Of a stretch of 64,000 bases of DNA, positions 1 to 8,443 are shown in pieces. Position numbers and translations under genes: made by a program. This stretch comes from Spirosoma endophyticum (GTDB taxonomy: Bacteria > Bacteroidota > Bacteroidia > Cytophagales > Spirosomataceae). Below the pieces are notes generated by a model, which ran no database searches, was not told where the DNA came from, and saw only the letters and a list, made by a program, of their open reading frames with translations. Within the stretch, counting starts at the first letter, position 1. Each line of letters starts with the position of its first letter. The stretch is taken from contig NZ_FOLQ01000018.1 of assembly GCF_900112365.1 (NCBI RefSeq), positions 1 through 64,000 on the forward strand, written 5' to 3'.

Positions 1-115
1 TGGCTAGGGGTGAGTTTTCCGATTGAATTTGCCAGATGATGCCTTTATTCGCGTAAACAGCCCAGTCAAGAGTGTTCTTAGAAACATCAATCCCAATGAA
101 ATGGCGAATGTCCAT
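1..115 (-). CDS. IS110-family transposase, N-terminal fragment (cut by left edge)
   Basis: The minus-strand ORF starts at the ATG at 115-113 and is open to the left edge, giving 38 residues. The protein begins MDIRHFIGIDVSKNTLDWAV. The IGIDVSK motif is the first RuvC-like strand of the DEDD catalytic domain of IS110/IS1111 transposases, and Asp10 would be its first metal-binding acid. These enzymes move the element without terminal inverted repeats and are now known to act with an element-encoded bridge RNA. The rest of the gene and its C-terminal serine domain lie outside the window, so I cannot tell whether the element is intact. The match is short but very characteristic. The long untranslated leader (116 to about 480) is what the IS110 group carries upstream of its transposase. 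Confidence 0.8.
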   Translation of the reverse strand, partial: MDIRHFIGIDVSKNTLDWAVYANKGIIWQIQSENSPLA

Positions 116-205
116 TGAAGTGCTTAATTTTATGGTTCGACAATCAGACAGCTTACTCATCACTCGCTACCTTGCTAATGGGTCACAACACCCTAATTTC
201 TATTC

Positions 206-343
206 GAGGTTAAGTAAGAAAGACCGAGCGGGACCTGAATCGGCCCATAGGTTGCGAGCCTGGCCGGAGACGCTAGGGAAGCCCGCTCGGTTGTCTGTCT
301 GGCAAGCTACCCAAATCTTGGTTTCTTACCAGCCCTCAAACCT
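206..343 (-). ncRNA. Candidate IS110 bridge RNA / structured transposase leader
   Basis: This non-coding segment lies directly upstream of the IS110 transposase and holds nested inverted repeats. A perfect 10-bp pair (223-232 with 282-291, accgagcggg/cccgctcggt) encloses a 49-nt loop. Outside it sit an 8-bp pair (214-221 with 322-329) and a 5-bp pair (207-211 with 339-343). In the IS110 group the bridge RNA is encoded between the left element end and the transposase, on the transposase strand. Position, strand and size fit that model. The fold and the target- and donor-binding loops are inferred, and the RNA ends are guesses. Confidence 0.4.
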
Positions 344-736
344 AAAGGCCGGAGCGGTGATTTTAATAGCTGTCCAACTTAATCAGTAGCAAACGCTGGC
401 TCACTTTAGTGGGTTCAAGACAAAAGCGTCCGTATTGATCGCGAATGTAATCTTGCCTAATTATTTATTTTAGGTGAAAAATCGATAACTAATAGCAGGC
501 TAAAACACTCGAATTTCAAAACTTCCCTCAACGATCATCCCTCACCTACGAGCTTAATCAATAGGCCCATTACCGTAGTATAGATCTACACCAACAGTTA
601 TGGTGCTTTTTCAATATGTTCTAATACTTTTTTAATAAATAAGTGTCATTTTAACAAGTATAAAAAAAATGGCCTATCCTTTTGAAATCAAGCTGCAAAT
701 GCATGTCGGATCAGTCGATCCGCCAGCTCTTCGTCA
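344..736. other. Intergenic: probable outer end of the IS110 element and xylanase upstream region
   Basis: No ORF is convincing here. The sequence becomes AT-rich after about 455, which may mark the end of the insertion element, though IS110 ends lack inverted repeats and cannot be placed by eye. The stretch 600-700 is very AT-rich and probably holds the promoter of the xylanase gene at 737. I could not find a clean TAnnTTTG box. Confidence 0.3.
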
Positions 737-3700
737 ATGAGAAAAAATTACTTTTTATTCGTTCTGTGTCTCCTGCTATTGGGAGTCATATCACCGCTAG
801 TTGCCCAGCAAAACCTGGTACCCAACCCGGGCTTTGAGTCGGGCTCTGGTGATACGTTCACCAACTGGACCAAAGCCAATGGATCGACCTATCTGACCGC
901 CACAACCGCTGCCGCCGAAGTGCACGGTGGAACACGCGCTTTAAAAGCAGCGGGGCCGGGCTTTGCTGGTCAACAATATCAGGTGCAGATGCTAAGTGAC
1001 CTGATTCCAACTACCATCGGCACAGCCTACACGTTTAAAATCTGGATCAAAGCCGCTACTGCTGGCGGAACGGTCCGCTTCTCGACCCAGCCCAGTGCGC
1101 TCTACGGTCCCGATACGAATGTTCCGGACAACGTATGGACTCAGTTGTCATGGACATTTACGGCCAATGTAACCCAAACCCGCATCGCCCTGGATTTAGG
1201 ACAAAGCAACGTCGTCTATTATCTGGACGACATGGAAATGCTGGGAACGGTTGTCGTTAACCCGCCTGCCGCTAATCTGGCAAATTACTTACCCAATCCC
1301 AGCCTGGAAGAGGGTACGGGCAACACCTTCACCAACTGGTCGGAACTGAATGGAGCGGGTTCGTTTTCAGAAACGACCAGTCCCGCCGAAGTGAAAGTTG
1401 GGGCCAGAGCTTTAAAGGTGGTATCCACCACGCCCCGCAATGCGTACGAAGTACAGTTTGCCAGTCCTTTTTTAAATACGCCGGTGGGCAAGCGCTTCCA
1501 GTTTAGTATCTACATCAAAGCGGCTGTGGCCGGAGGGCAGGTCAGACTATCCACTATATCGCCCCTGGCGAACTATGGCGCGTACGCTTATTCAACTACG
1601 ACCACCATTGGTACCGACTGGCAGTTGTTAACGCTCGATTTTACACCGGTTGAACCTACTACGCGGGTCGCCATCGATCTGGGTACCAGCAGCGCTACTT
1701 ATTTTGTAGACGACATGAGCCTGACCTCGACGGATGCCCTGCTAATCGGAAACGGTGGGTTTGAAACCGGTTTTGGCGATAACTTTACCAACTGGACCAA
1801 GCAAAACGGAGCTTCGTTTCTGACAGCTACCACTACTGAGACTCACTCGGGTGGCCGGGCGCTACGGGCTGAGGTCACCGGTAGTCAGCCTAATGCCGGC
1901 CAACCTTACTCGGTACAGTTGATCAACGATGCAGCCACAACGGTTGTCGGAACACAATATACGTTCTCGATCTGGGCTAAAGCCACCACGGCTGGAAGTA
2001 CGATTCGCTTCTCGACCACGCCCAACTCGCTCTACGGACCTGATACGCCTGTACCGACCACCTGGACCAAACTGAGCTGGACATTTACAGCCAATGAAAC
2101 CCAGACTAAACTGGTCCTTGACCTGGGCAAGAACACGAACGTTTATTACCTTGACGATGCCGATATCAGCCCAGCCATCATCAATCTCGTTACCAATGGG
2201 AGCTTTGAGTTGGGTGGCCCTGGCAACAATTTCACGAACTGGTCAAAATACAACGGGGCGGCCAATATAACCGAAACCACCGTTGCGGCTGAAGTGAACG
2301 AGGGCAGCCGAGCGGTAAAAGTGATCAATACAGCCACTGGTGAACCGTATAGTGTGCAACTGGTAAGCGACCCGATGAGTCTTAGTGCCGGCAAAAATTA
2401 CACGGCCAGCATTTATGTGCGCTCGAATGTGGGGGGAGAAGTCATCCGGTTTTCGACCAATGCTACAGCCGGTGCTCAGTACGGGCCCAACTATACGACA
2501 ACAACGGCCTGGCAAGCCATGACCTGGACGTTTACGGCCAATGATGCCAGTACCCGGATTGTGCTGGACATGGGTACAAGTGTTGGTACGTTCTTTGTCG
2601 ATAACGTAACGGTGACCGGCGCGGATGATTGTGCGGTCAAGTATCAGGTACCCGCTGGTCAAACGCCTATCGCTACGGGAAAAAACAAATTCCTGGGATC
2701 TGCATACAGCACCCCTCAGATGCCAAATTTCGAGAAGTATTTTAACCAGGTAACGCCCGAAAACGCGGGTAAGTGGGGCAGTATTGAAGGAACCCAAGGC
2801 GTTTATAATTTTACCGAAGTAGATCAGGCCCGTGCGTTTGCCAAGCAGCGTGGGTTCCCCTTCCGGTTTCACGTACTGGTGTGGGGCGCGCAACAGCCAA
2901 CGTGGCTAAAACCGCTGAGCGATGCGCAGAAGGTTCAGAAAATAAAAGCCTGGTTTCAGGCGGTTGCCAACCATTACGATGGCAGCTCGGACGCACGGGC
3001 CAGGCTGGAATACATTGAAGTGGCCAACGAAACGCTGAACGATCCACCGAATAACCTGGGCCCCAATTTAACTGATCCGGCCAGTGGTGATTACGTAAAC
3101 GCGTTGAAATCATTGAATGCCGAACTAGGCACAACACCTGGTCGGTTCGACTGGGTTGTCAATTCGTTCAAACTGGCCCGGCAGTACTTCCCCTGCGAAA
3201 CCAAACTGATGTTGAACGAGTACAACGCTGAATCCGGCCTGGCAGATGATTATGTGTCGCTGGTTAATCTGCTGAAAGCGGATAATCTGCTGGATGTGAT
3301 CGGACTACAGGGCCACTCGTTCTCGACCCGGAAGTACGACCCCAATCAAAGCTTTGCGGCCCATACTGCCTATTTGAGAACACAACTCGATAAGATTGCC
3401 GCAACCGGATTGCCGATCATGATTACCGAACTGGACATCGACGGCGATGTAGACAATACCTACACGGTTACGACTAACGTAGCGGTGAAGCAGGCGTTCC
3501 AAAAATCGGAATATGAGCGCATTTTTGGTTTGTACTGGAATCACCCATCGGTCATTGGCATCACCCTGTGGGGGTATCTGACGGGCCACTGGCGCACAGC
3601 TCAGGAAGCGTTTCTGGTCGATGCCTGTAGCGGTCAGGAAAAACCGGCCTTACGCGATTACCTGAACAACACGCTTAGCAACAACCCAAACAGCGTTCGC

Positions 3701-5380
3701 GCATCCGGTAATCCGCCCTTAGGCACGAGTTTTCTACCCAAAATTTGTGGCATTCCGGTGGCCGCTCAATATACGTGTACCAGTGAGGTACCCGTGTCCA
3801 GTACGGCGGCTATCACGGCTTCGGCGGTCAACTGCCCCGGCCCCCTCAGCGTTACCGTGCAGGACGTAACCACGCCAGCGACCCCGACGACCGGTGCTTC
3901 CTACACCATTGTCCGAACCTGGACCGTCACCGATGCCTGCGGCAATGTCGGAACAGCATCTCAGCGAATCACGGTTTTGGGCACTTGTCTTCCCGTTGCT
4001 ACGTCCTGCGGCAGTCCAACGGCCACGCTGGGGCAACCGCTCAGCCTGGTCGCACCAACCTACAACTGTGCTACGAATGAGTTCAAGTTCAACACCGTCG
4101 GTGGCGATGGCTCCCCCGTCAGTTACTCAGCAACTGGTATCACGTCTCCGACGACGAGCTGTACGGCTATGGTCGATGCTGGTATCGCGCAGGACATTCG
4201 GAATCAGCGACCCGATTTGGAGCCCTTCACCCTGTCGGCCACGCAGAACGGCATTACAGTGACGTATTTGTGGAATGCTCTGACCACCTGTAGTTCCGTA
4301 ACGGCGACGCCACCGAATGGACTCGCTCTGCTTACACCAGAGTACAACTGCTTAACAGGTGCGTTCATCTTCAAAACCCAGGGCGGCAACGGCGACCGCA
4401 TCGAGTTCATGGCCCTGGGTATCACCGGCTGGACCACGAACCCCAACCAGTTTGTGGATACCGAACTGCGCACCGCCGTCGATGCCCAGCCGATAACGCT
4501 TAAAGCCCGCCAGAACGGCACTGAGGTAACCTACGTTTGGAATATTCGGGCACAGTGTCCGGTGGGGGCCAACAGCCCACCGTTTTACAACGGGAGCTTA
4601 TCGAACCAGACGGCTCAGCAAAACAGCCCGTTCAACTACGTACTGCCCACCGGTGCCTTCACCGACCCCGAAGGTCAGCCGCTTACCTTTGCCGCTTCCG
4701 GATTACCCATCGGCATTACCTTTAACGGAACGACACTGAGTGGTACACCCATGCAGTCAGGCAGTTACCTGGTTAAGATCACCGCTACAGACCCTAGTGG
4801 ACTAGCGACAGAGGGTGTATTCACATTGACGGTTGCGCCAGTAGGTGGAGGTTCACTTCAGCTCGTAGCGCCGGAATACAACTGCTTGACGGGTGCATTC
4901 ATCTTTAAAACCCAGGGCGGCAACGGCGACCGCATCGAGTACATGGCCCTGGGCATCACCGGCTGGACCACGAACCCTAATCAGTTCGTGGACAAGGAGA
5001 GCCGAACGGCCAGTGATGTTAAACCCTTTACGTTGATGGCTCGCCAGAGTGGCAACGTAGTGACGTATGTCTGGGATCTAAAAGCGTCCTGTGGACGAGC
5101 TCGTGCCGGTATCGACGAACTGGGCACGGGGTTGCAGGTACGGGTACTGGGCAACCCCGTGGAAAGTAAATCGGCGGAGGTCGAAATCAGCGGTGTCGAT
5201 GGCCAGTCGGTTCAACTAAACCTGACTGACAGCCGGGGTGATCTGCTGCATCAGGTCCATATCCATCAGGCCCGAACGCTCGAACGAGTTAGTATACCGA
5301 TCGGTACGGCACAGGGAATTTTGTTATTACGGGTTAGTACGGGCACCGAGCAGAAAACGCTTAAATTGCTCAAACCCTAA
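737..5380 (+). CDS. Secreted multidomain GH10 endo-xylanase with four CBM4/9-type modules
   Basis: A 1547-residue exported beta-1,4-xylanase. A signal peptide (about 1-23, ending VAQQ) is followed by four tandem repeats of about 150 residues with an NPGFE...FTNW type start (about 25-170, 180-330, 335-480, 485-625), typical of CBM4/9 carbohydrate-binding modules. The GH10 barrel spans about 648-980. Glu765 in VANETLND is the acid/base and Glu898 in ITELDID the nucleophile. Downstream come a HYR/Ig-like stretch (about 1020-1095), three copies of a roughly 75-residue module beginning L-(V/L)-(A/T)-P-x-Y-N-C (near 1104, 1197 and 1376), a putative Ig domain (about 1290-1370), and a C-terminal domain (about 1467-1547) resembling a type IX secretion sorting signal. 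GH10 catalytic domains alone are about 350 residues, so the protein is unusually large. It stands alone, followed by a strong terminator, and is predicted to act on xylan at the cell surface. Confidence 0.9.
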   Translation: MRKNYFLFVLCLLLLGVISPLVAQQNLVPNPGFESGSGDTFTNWTKANGSTYLTATTAAAEVHGGTRALKAAGPGFAGQQYQVQMLSDLIPTTIGTAYTFKIWIKAATAGGTVRFSTQPSALYGPDTNVPDNVWTQLSWTFTANVTQTRIALDLGQSNVVYYLDDMEMLGTVVVNPPAANLANYLPNPSLEEGTGNTFTNWSELNGAGSFSETTSPAEVKVGARALKVVSTTPRNAYEVQFASPFLNTPVGKRFQFSIYIKAAVAGGQVRLSTISPLANYGAYAYSTTTTIGTDWQLLTLDFTPVEPTTRVAIDLGTSSATYFVDDMSLTSTDALLIGNGGFETGFGDNFTNWTKQNGASFLTATTTETHSGGRALRAEVTGSQPNAGQPYSVQLINDAATTVVGTQYTFSIWAKATTAGSTIRFSTTPNSLYGPDTPVPTTWTKLSWTFTANETQTKLVLDLGKNTNVYYLDDADISPAIINLVTNGSFELGGPGNNFTNWSKYNGAANITETTVAAEVNEGSRAVKVINTATGEPYSVQLVSDPMSLSAGKNYTASIYVRSNVGGEVIRFSTNATAGAQYGPNYTTTTAWQAMTWTFTANDASTRIVLDMGTSVGTFFVDNVTVTGADDCAVKYQVPAGQTPIATGKNKFLGSAYSTPQMPNFEKYFNQVTPENAGKWGSIEGTQGVYNFTEVDQARAFAKQRGFPFRFHVLVWGAQQPTWLKPLSDAQKVQKIKAWFQAVANHYDGSSDARARLEYIEVANETLNDPPNNLGPNLTDPASGDYVNALKSLNAELGTTPGRFDWVVNSFKLARQYFPCETKLMLNEYNAESGLADDYVSLVNLLKADNLLDVIGLQGHSFSTRKYDPNQSFAAHTAYLRTQLDKIAATGLPIMITELDIDGDVDNTYTVTTNVAVKQAFQKSEYERIFGLYWNHPSVIGITLWGYLTGHWRTAQEAFLVDACSGQEKPALRDYLNNTLSNNPNSVRASGNPPLGTSFLPKICGIPVAAQYTCTSEVPVSSTAAITASAVNCPGPLSVTVQDVTTPATPTTGASYTIVRTWTVTDACGNVGTASQRITVLGTCLPVATSCGSPTATLGQPLSLVAPTYNCATNEFKFNTVGGDGSPVSYSATGITSPTTSCTAMVDAGIAQDIRNQRPDLEPFTLSATQNGITVTYLWNALTTCSSVTATPPNGLALLTPEYNCLTGAFIFKTQGGNGDRIEFMALGITGWTTNPNQFVDTELRTAVDAQPITLKARQNGTEVTYVWNIRAQCPVGANSPPFYNGSLSNQTAQQNSPFNYVLPTGAFTDPEGQPLTFAASGLPIGITFNGTTLSGTPMQSGSYLVKITATDPSGLATEGVFTLTVAPVGGGSLQLVAPEYNCLTGAFIFKTQGGNGDRIEYMALGITGWTTNPNQFVDKESRTASDVKPFTLMARQSGNVVTYVWDLKASCGRARAGIDELGTGLQVRVLGNPVESKSAEVEISGVDGQSVQLNLTDSRGDLLHQVHIHQARTLERVSIPIGTAQGILLLRVSTGTEQKTLKLLKP

Positions 5381-5413
5381 CGCAAGAAGCTCCTGTTTAC
5401 AGGTCAAGAAGTC

Positions 5414-5443
5414 AACAGCCAGACTTTAGAAAGTCTGGCTGTT
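5414..5443. terminator. Hairpin terminator after the xylanase gene
   Basis: A perfect 14-bp inverted repeat (5414-5427 with 5430-5443) is followed by a short T-rich tail, 33 bases after the xylanase stop codon. Confidence 0.75.
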
Positions 5444-6005
5444 TGTTTAGTTACTAAGTGGCCCGAACGAATTTAGGCACCTGAAGACGTATCGGCCTAC
5501 GGCTTTCAAAGGGTGCAAAACAATTGATTGTATGACAACTGGAGTGGCGCGTATGTGCCCAAGATGTTCGAGATTTCTCCTTGTCAACTCATACGGATCA
5601 TACAGGCAATTCTCTGAAATAGATGTTTATTAATCAAAGGGTTTTCGTGGACGAAATCCTAGTTGTTCAGAAAAAACAACCCTTTCGTGAACGGTTTCAG
5701 GCACTAATGGCAAGAGTCGGACTATTTCTCTGCTTAACAAATAGCGTTCATTTGGCCAAGGGATTTTGTTGACCCGGCTTATCGGGGTTTTTAGCGCTGT
5801 AGACTAAAGATCGGCACGCTACGTTAACGTCGGTTCGTTTTCCCTGAGCAACGGCACAAACTCTTTCTCCAGCCGGATGAAGGTAGCGTTACGATTACCA
5901 GTATGATCATAACAATCGTTGAAGGCCCCTTTTCTCCTTACGGCCGACAGCGATAGAGGAAAAAGCATACAATCACCGAAGGAAAGTTCAGCATGCCTTT
6001 TAAAT
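5444..6005. other. Long intergenic region with a possible small minus-strand ORF
   Basis: No clear gene lies here. On the minus strand an ATG at 5968 opens a 49-codon frame ending at 5819, with the sequence MLFPLSLSAVRRKGAFNDCY and a charged end ...IRLEKEFVPLLRENEPTLT. The end reads like the C-terminus of a real protein, so it may be a decayed gene tail or a small gene. I do not recognise it. The remainder (5444-5818) shows no structure I can assign. Confidence 0.25.
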
Positions 6006-6051
6006 AATAAAATCCAGACGATTGATTCGAATCAATCGTCTGGATTTTATT
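6006..6051. terminator. Perfect 46-bp palindrome, terminator of the SDR gene
   Basis: Positions 6006-6028 are exactly complementary to 6029-6051, an uninterrupted 23-bp arm with no spacer. It sits 16 bases beyond the stop codon of the minus-strand SDR gene and has A/T runs on both flanks, so it probably terminates that transcript. Confidence 0.75.
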
Positions 6052-6066
6052 CAATGATAATACCGC

Positions 6067-7113
6067 TTATGCGATGGTATCTTCAACGGTGTCTTTCGCC
6101 CGCTTGTACGACCCTTTAATGGAATCCGCTACGTTGTCTAACGCATTTTTCGCCGTCCGACCCGCTTTATTCGCTTTGTACCGATATTTCATTTTATCGT
6201 AAGCACTTGGTACATACGAGTGTCGATTTCGAGAAAACAGCCATATACCGCCAAGCACGGCTATACCCACGGCTACGGCAATTGCTGTCGTTTGCTTCTG
6301 TTGCTGTTCGGCTTCTTCCTTAGGCGTCATGTCTTTTCGGGTTTGAGCGGCCAGCAATGGATCGGGCAGTATATGGCCCAGCGCTACTCGTGCCTTGTTC
6401 ATCCAACCGGCCACTACGTGATCTTTTCCACTCATTAGCGCTTCGTACCCTTCTTTCGCCACATCGGCGGGGTTGGCCGTTTTCTGCGGATCGGCTCCTT
6501 TAATATTTTCAGCGCCCGCTACCTTAAAGAAATTGGTATTAGTCGCCCCGGGCATCAGTACCGTAACGGTTACATTCGTGCCAATCAACTCATTTCGAAT
6601 GGCTTCGGAGAACGATTTAATAAATGCCTTGGTCGCACCATAGACGGCCATCATCGGGTTGGGCACGACCGATACTTCTGAACCGAGCATCAGAATTTTG
6701 CCGTTATTCCGGGCTACCATGTCTTTTAAATACAGCTTGGTCAGGTGCATCAGGGCTACAGCATTGACCTGTACAACGCTTAATTCTTTTTGCAAATCTG
6801 TCTCGGTCGCAAACATGCCGTATTCACCAAAGCCCGCGTCATTAACCAGTATATCAATCTGTTGCCCTTTTCCGCTGGTTTCGCCGTAGATTTCTTCGGG
6901 TGCTTTGGGGTCTGCCAGATCTTTATTGATGATGGTTGTTTGAGTGCCGTACTGATTATAGAAATTACTGGCTAATTGCTGGAGGCTTTCTTCATCACGC
7001 CCAACCAGCACTAAATTGTAGCCATCTTTGGCGAAAAGCCGGGTTAGTTCGCGGCCGATGCCGCTGGATGCGCCCGTAATCAGGACTGTTTTTTCGTTGT
7101 TCTGGGTTTCCAT
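6067..7113 (-). CDS. SDR-family NAD(P)-dependent oxidoreductase with C-terminal membrane segment
   Basis: A 348-residue classical short-chain dehydrogenase. TGASSGIG at 13-20 is the cofactor loop, NDAG at 91-94 replaces the usual NNAG, and Ser145, Tyr158 and Lys162 (YGATK) form the catalytic set. After the Rossmann domain, which ends near 255, there is a charged stretch, a hydrophobic segment at about 276-294 and a basic tail, so the enzyme is probably membrane-anchored. The substrate cannot be read from the sequence. It is the last gene of a minus-strand group with a zinc alcohol dehydrogenase and a second SDR, a set often seen in bacterial stress islands. A hairpin at 7135-7164 separates it from the dehydrogenase upstream, and it may have its own transcript. 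Confidence 0.85.
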   Translation of the reverse strand: METQNNEKTVLITGASSGIGRELTRLFAKDGYNLVLVGRDEESLQQLASNFYNQYGTQTTIINKDLADPKAPEEIYGETSGKGQQIDILVNDAGFGEYGMFATETDLQKELSVVQVNAVALMHLTKLYLKDMVARNNGKILMLGSEVSVVPNPMMAVYGATKAFIKSFSEAIRNELIGTNVTVTVLMPGATNTNFFKVAGAENIKGADPQKTANPADVAKEGYEALMSGKDHVVAGWMNKARVALGHILPDPLLAAQTRKDMTPKEEAEQQQKQTTAIAVAVGIAVLGGIWLFSRNRHSYVPSAYDKMKYRYKANKAGRTAKNALDNVADSIKGSYKRAKDTVEDTIA

Positions 7114-7134
7114 CGTTGAGTGGTTTGAGCGTAT

Positions 7135-7164
7135 TGTCCACAGAGCGGTCCGTCGATGTGGACA
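7135..7164. repeat. Hairpin between alcohol dehydrogenase and SDR genes
   Basis: An 8-bp perfect stem (7135-7142 with 7157-7164) with a 14-base loop. The plus strand continues with eight T residues. It lies just past the dehydrogenase stop. Read on the plus strand, the stem and loop strongly resemble the larger palindrome at 57486-57545, sharing TGTCCAC(A/G)GAGCGGT and CGTCG. Confidence 0.55.
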
Positions 7165-7175
7165 TTTTTTTTGTC

Positions 7176-8333
7176 TTAGGGTTTCAAAATGACTTTGGTG
7201 CAGTCGTCTTCCTTTTTCTTGAAAATGTCGTAGGCCCGCGAAATCTCGGCCAGGGGCAGTACGTGCGAGACGATATCATCCAGTACAACTTTGCCCTGCA
7301 CTACCAGATCAAGCAAATGATCAATGTTTTTGTGGACAAACGACTGACCAGTACGTATCGACACGCCTTTATCAAATATGCGGCCGATCGGGAAGTTATC
7401 CGAAGGTGTACCATACACGCCCACCACCGATACGATACCACCCCGACGGACGGCCTGAAAACATTGTTCCAATACGCTGGTGCTGCCTTTCTCCAGATTA
7501 ATAACGGCTTTGGCTTTATCCAGCAACGTTCGCTCGGCTTCCATGCCCACGGCATCTACACAGAGGTCGGCCCCGCGGCCTTCGGTCATGCTACGTATGG
7601 CTTCGATCACATCGACCTCATGCGGGTTGAGCGTTTCGACTTTGTTGACGCGCCAGGCCCGTTCCAGCCGGTAATTGACCGGATCAATGGCAATGACGCG
7701 TCCGGCACCCTGCAACCAGGCCGATTTCTGGGCCATTAGTCCAACCGGCCCCGAGCCGAAAATGGCTACCGTTTCTCCTCCTTTTAATTCGCCCCATTCG
7801 ATGGCGCTCCAGCCTGTGGGGAAAATGTCGGACAGAAAAAGTACCTGCTCGTCTTTGAGTTCTTCAGGTACGTGGCGCAGACCGTAGTCGGCAAAAGGGA
7901 CGCGTACATACTGAGCCTGCCCGCCATTGTAGCCCCCATAGAGGTCCGAATAGCCGAACAGCCCACCGCCTTTTTCGGTCAGTAACCCGCCGTCTGGTCC
8001 ATAAAACTCGGGATTAGAGTTTTCGCAGTGCATCTCCAGATGGTGGTTGCAGAAATAACATTTGCCGCAGGCGATGGTAAAAGGTACCACCACCCGATCG
8101 CCTTTTTTAAGGTTGGAAACCTCAGAGCCGACCTCTTCAACGATACCCATAAACTCGTGACCGAGTACTTCGTTGCGGAATTGGGGCAGAAACCCGTCAT
8201 AAATATGAAGGTCTGAGCCGCAGATGGCTGTCGATGTGATACGTAGAACGACATCCCGCGATTGCTCAATTTTAGGATCATCCATTGTTTCGTAACGGAT
8301 GTCACCGACTTTGTGGAAGACTGCTGCTTTCAT
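7176..8333 (-). CDS. Zinc-dependent alcohol dehydrogenase (formaldehyde-dehydrogenase-like MDR)
   Basis: A 385-residue medium-chain dehydrogenase starting MKAAVFHKVGDIRYETMDDP. A longer frame exists up to 8441, but the family N-terminus begins at this methionine. Catalytic zinc ligands are Cys38 (ICGSDLH) and the GHE motif (His59, Glu60). The four-cysteine structural zinc lobe is Cys89, Cys92, Cys95 and Cys103. The nucleotide-binding motif GSGPVG is at 193-198, and an IAIDPVNYR segment follows the next strand. It most resembles the glutathione-independent formaldehyde/threonine-type dehydrogenases with an extended loop before the Rossmann domain. It is transcribed with the SDR at 8444-9469. 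Its place next to SDR and trehalose genes suggests aldehyde or alcohol detoxification under stress, which is inference. Confidence 0.88.
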   Translation of the reverse strand: MKAAVFHKVGDIRYETMDDPKIEQSRDVVLRITSTAICGSDLHIYDGFLPQFRNEVLGHEFMGIVEEVGSEVSNLKKGDRVVVPFTIACGKCYFCNHHLEMHCENSNPEFYGPDGGLLTEKGGGLFGYSDLYGGYNGGQAQYVRVPFADYGLRHVPEELKDEQVLFLSDIFPTGWSAIEWGELKGGETVAIFGSGPVGLMAQKSAWLQGAGRVIAIDPVNYRLERAWRVNKVETLNPHEVDVIEAIRSMTEGRGADLCVDAVGMEAERTLLDKAKAVINLEKGSTSVLEQCFQAVRRGGIVSVVGVYGTPSDNFPIGRIFDKGVSIRTGQSFVHKNIDHLLDLVVQGKVVLDDIVSHVLPLAEISRAYDIFKKKEDDCTKVILKP

Positions 8334-8443
8334 AAATTGATTGAAAAGAAACGTTGAGCCGACTACTCGGGTATAGCCAGTAACGCTGTCAACTGGCGTT
8401 GGTTTATTAATCCAAGGGAATGGGCCGATTAAGTAGCCCACAA

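Noticed and set aside
72..389. 105-codon plus-strand frame
   Set aside because: It runs antisense to the IS110 transposase start and its structured leader, and the protein has no recognisable features.
737..2640. Repeats at the start of the xylanase gene as a DNA repeat array
   Set aside because: They are diverged protein-level CBM duplications, not a DNA repeat element.
2243..2893. 216-codon minus-strand frame inside the xylanase gene
   Set aside because: It lies entirely within a GH10/CBM gene with clear domains; the translated sequence has no family pattern.
7116..7739. 207-codon plus-strand frame over the alcohol dehydrogenase gene
   Set aside because: The opposite strand encodes a well-defined zinc dehydrogenase, so this is a shadow frame.
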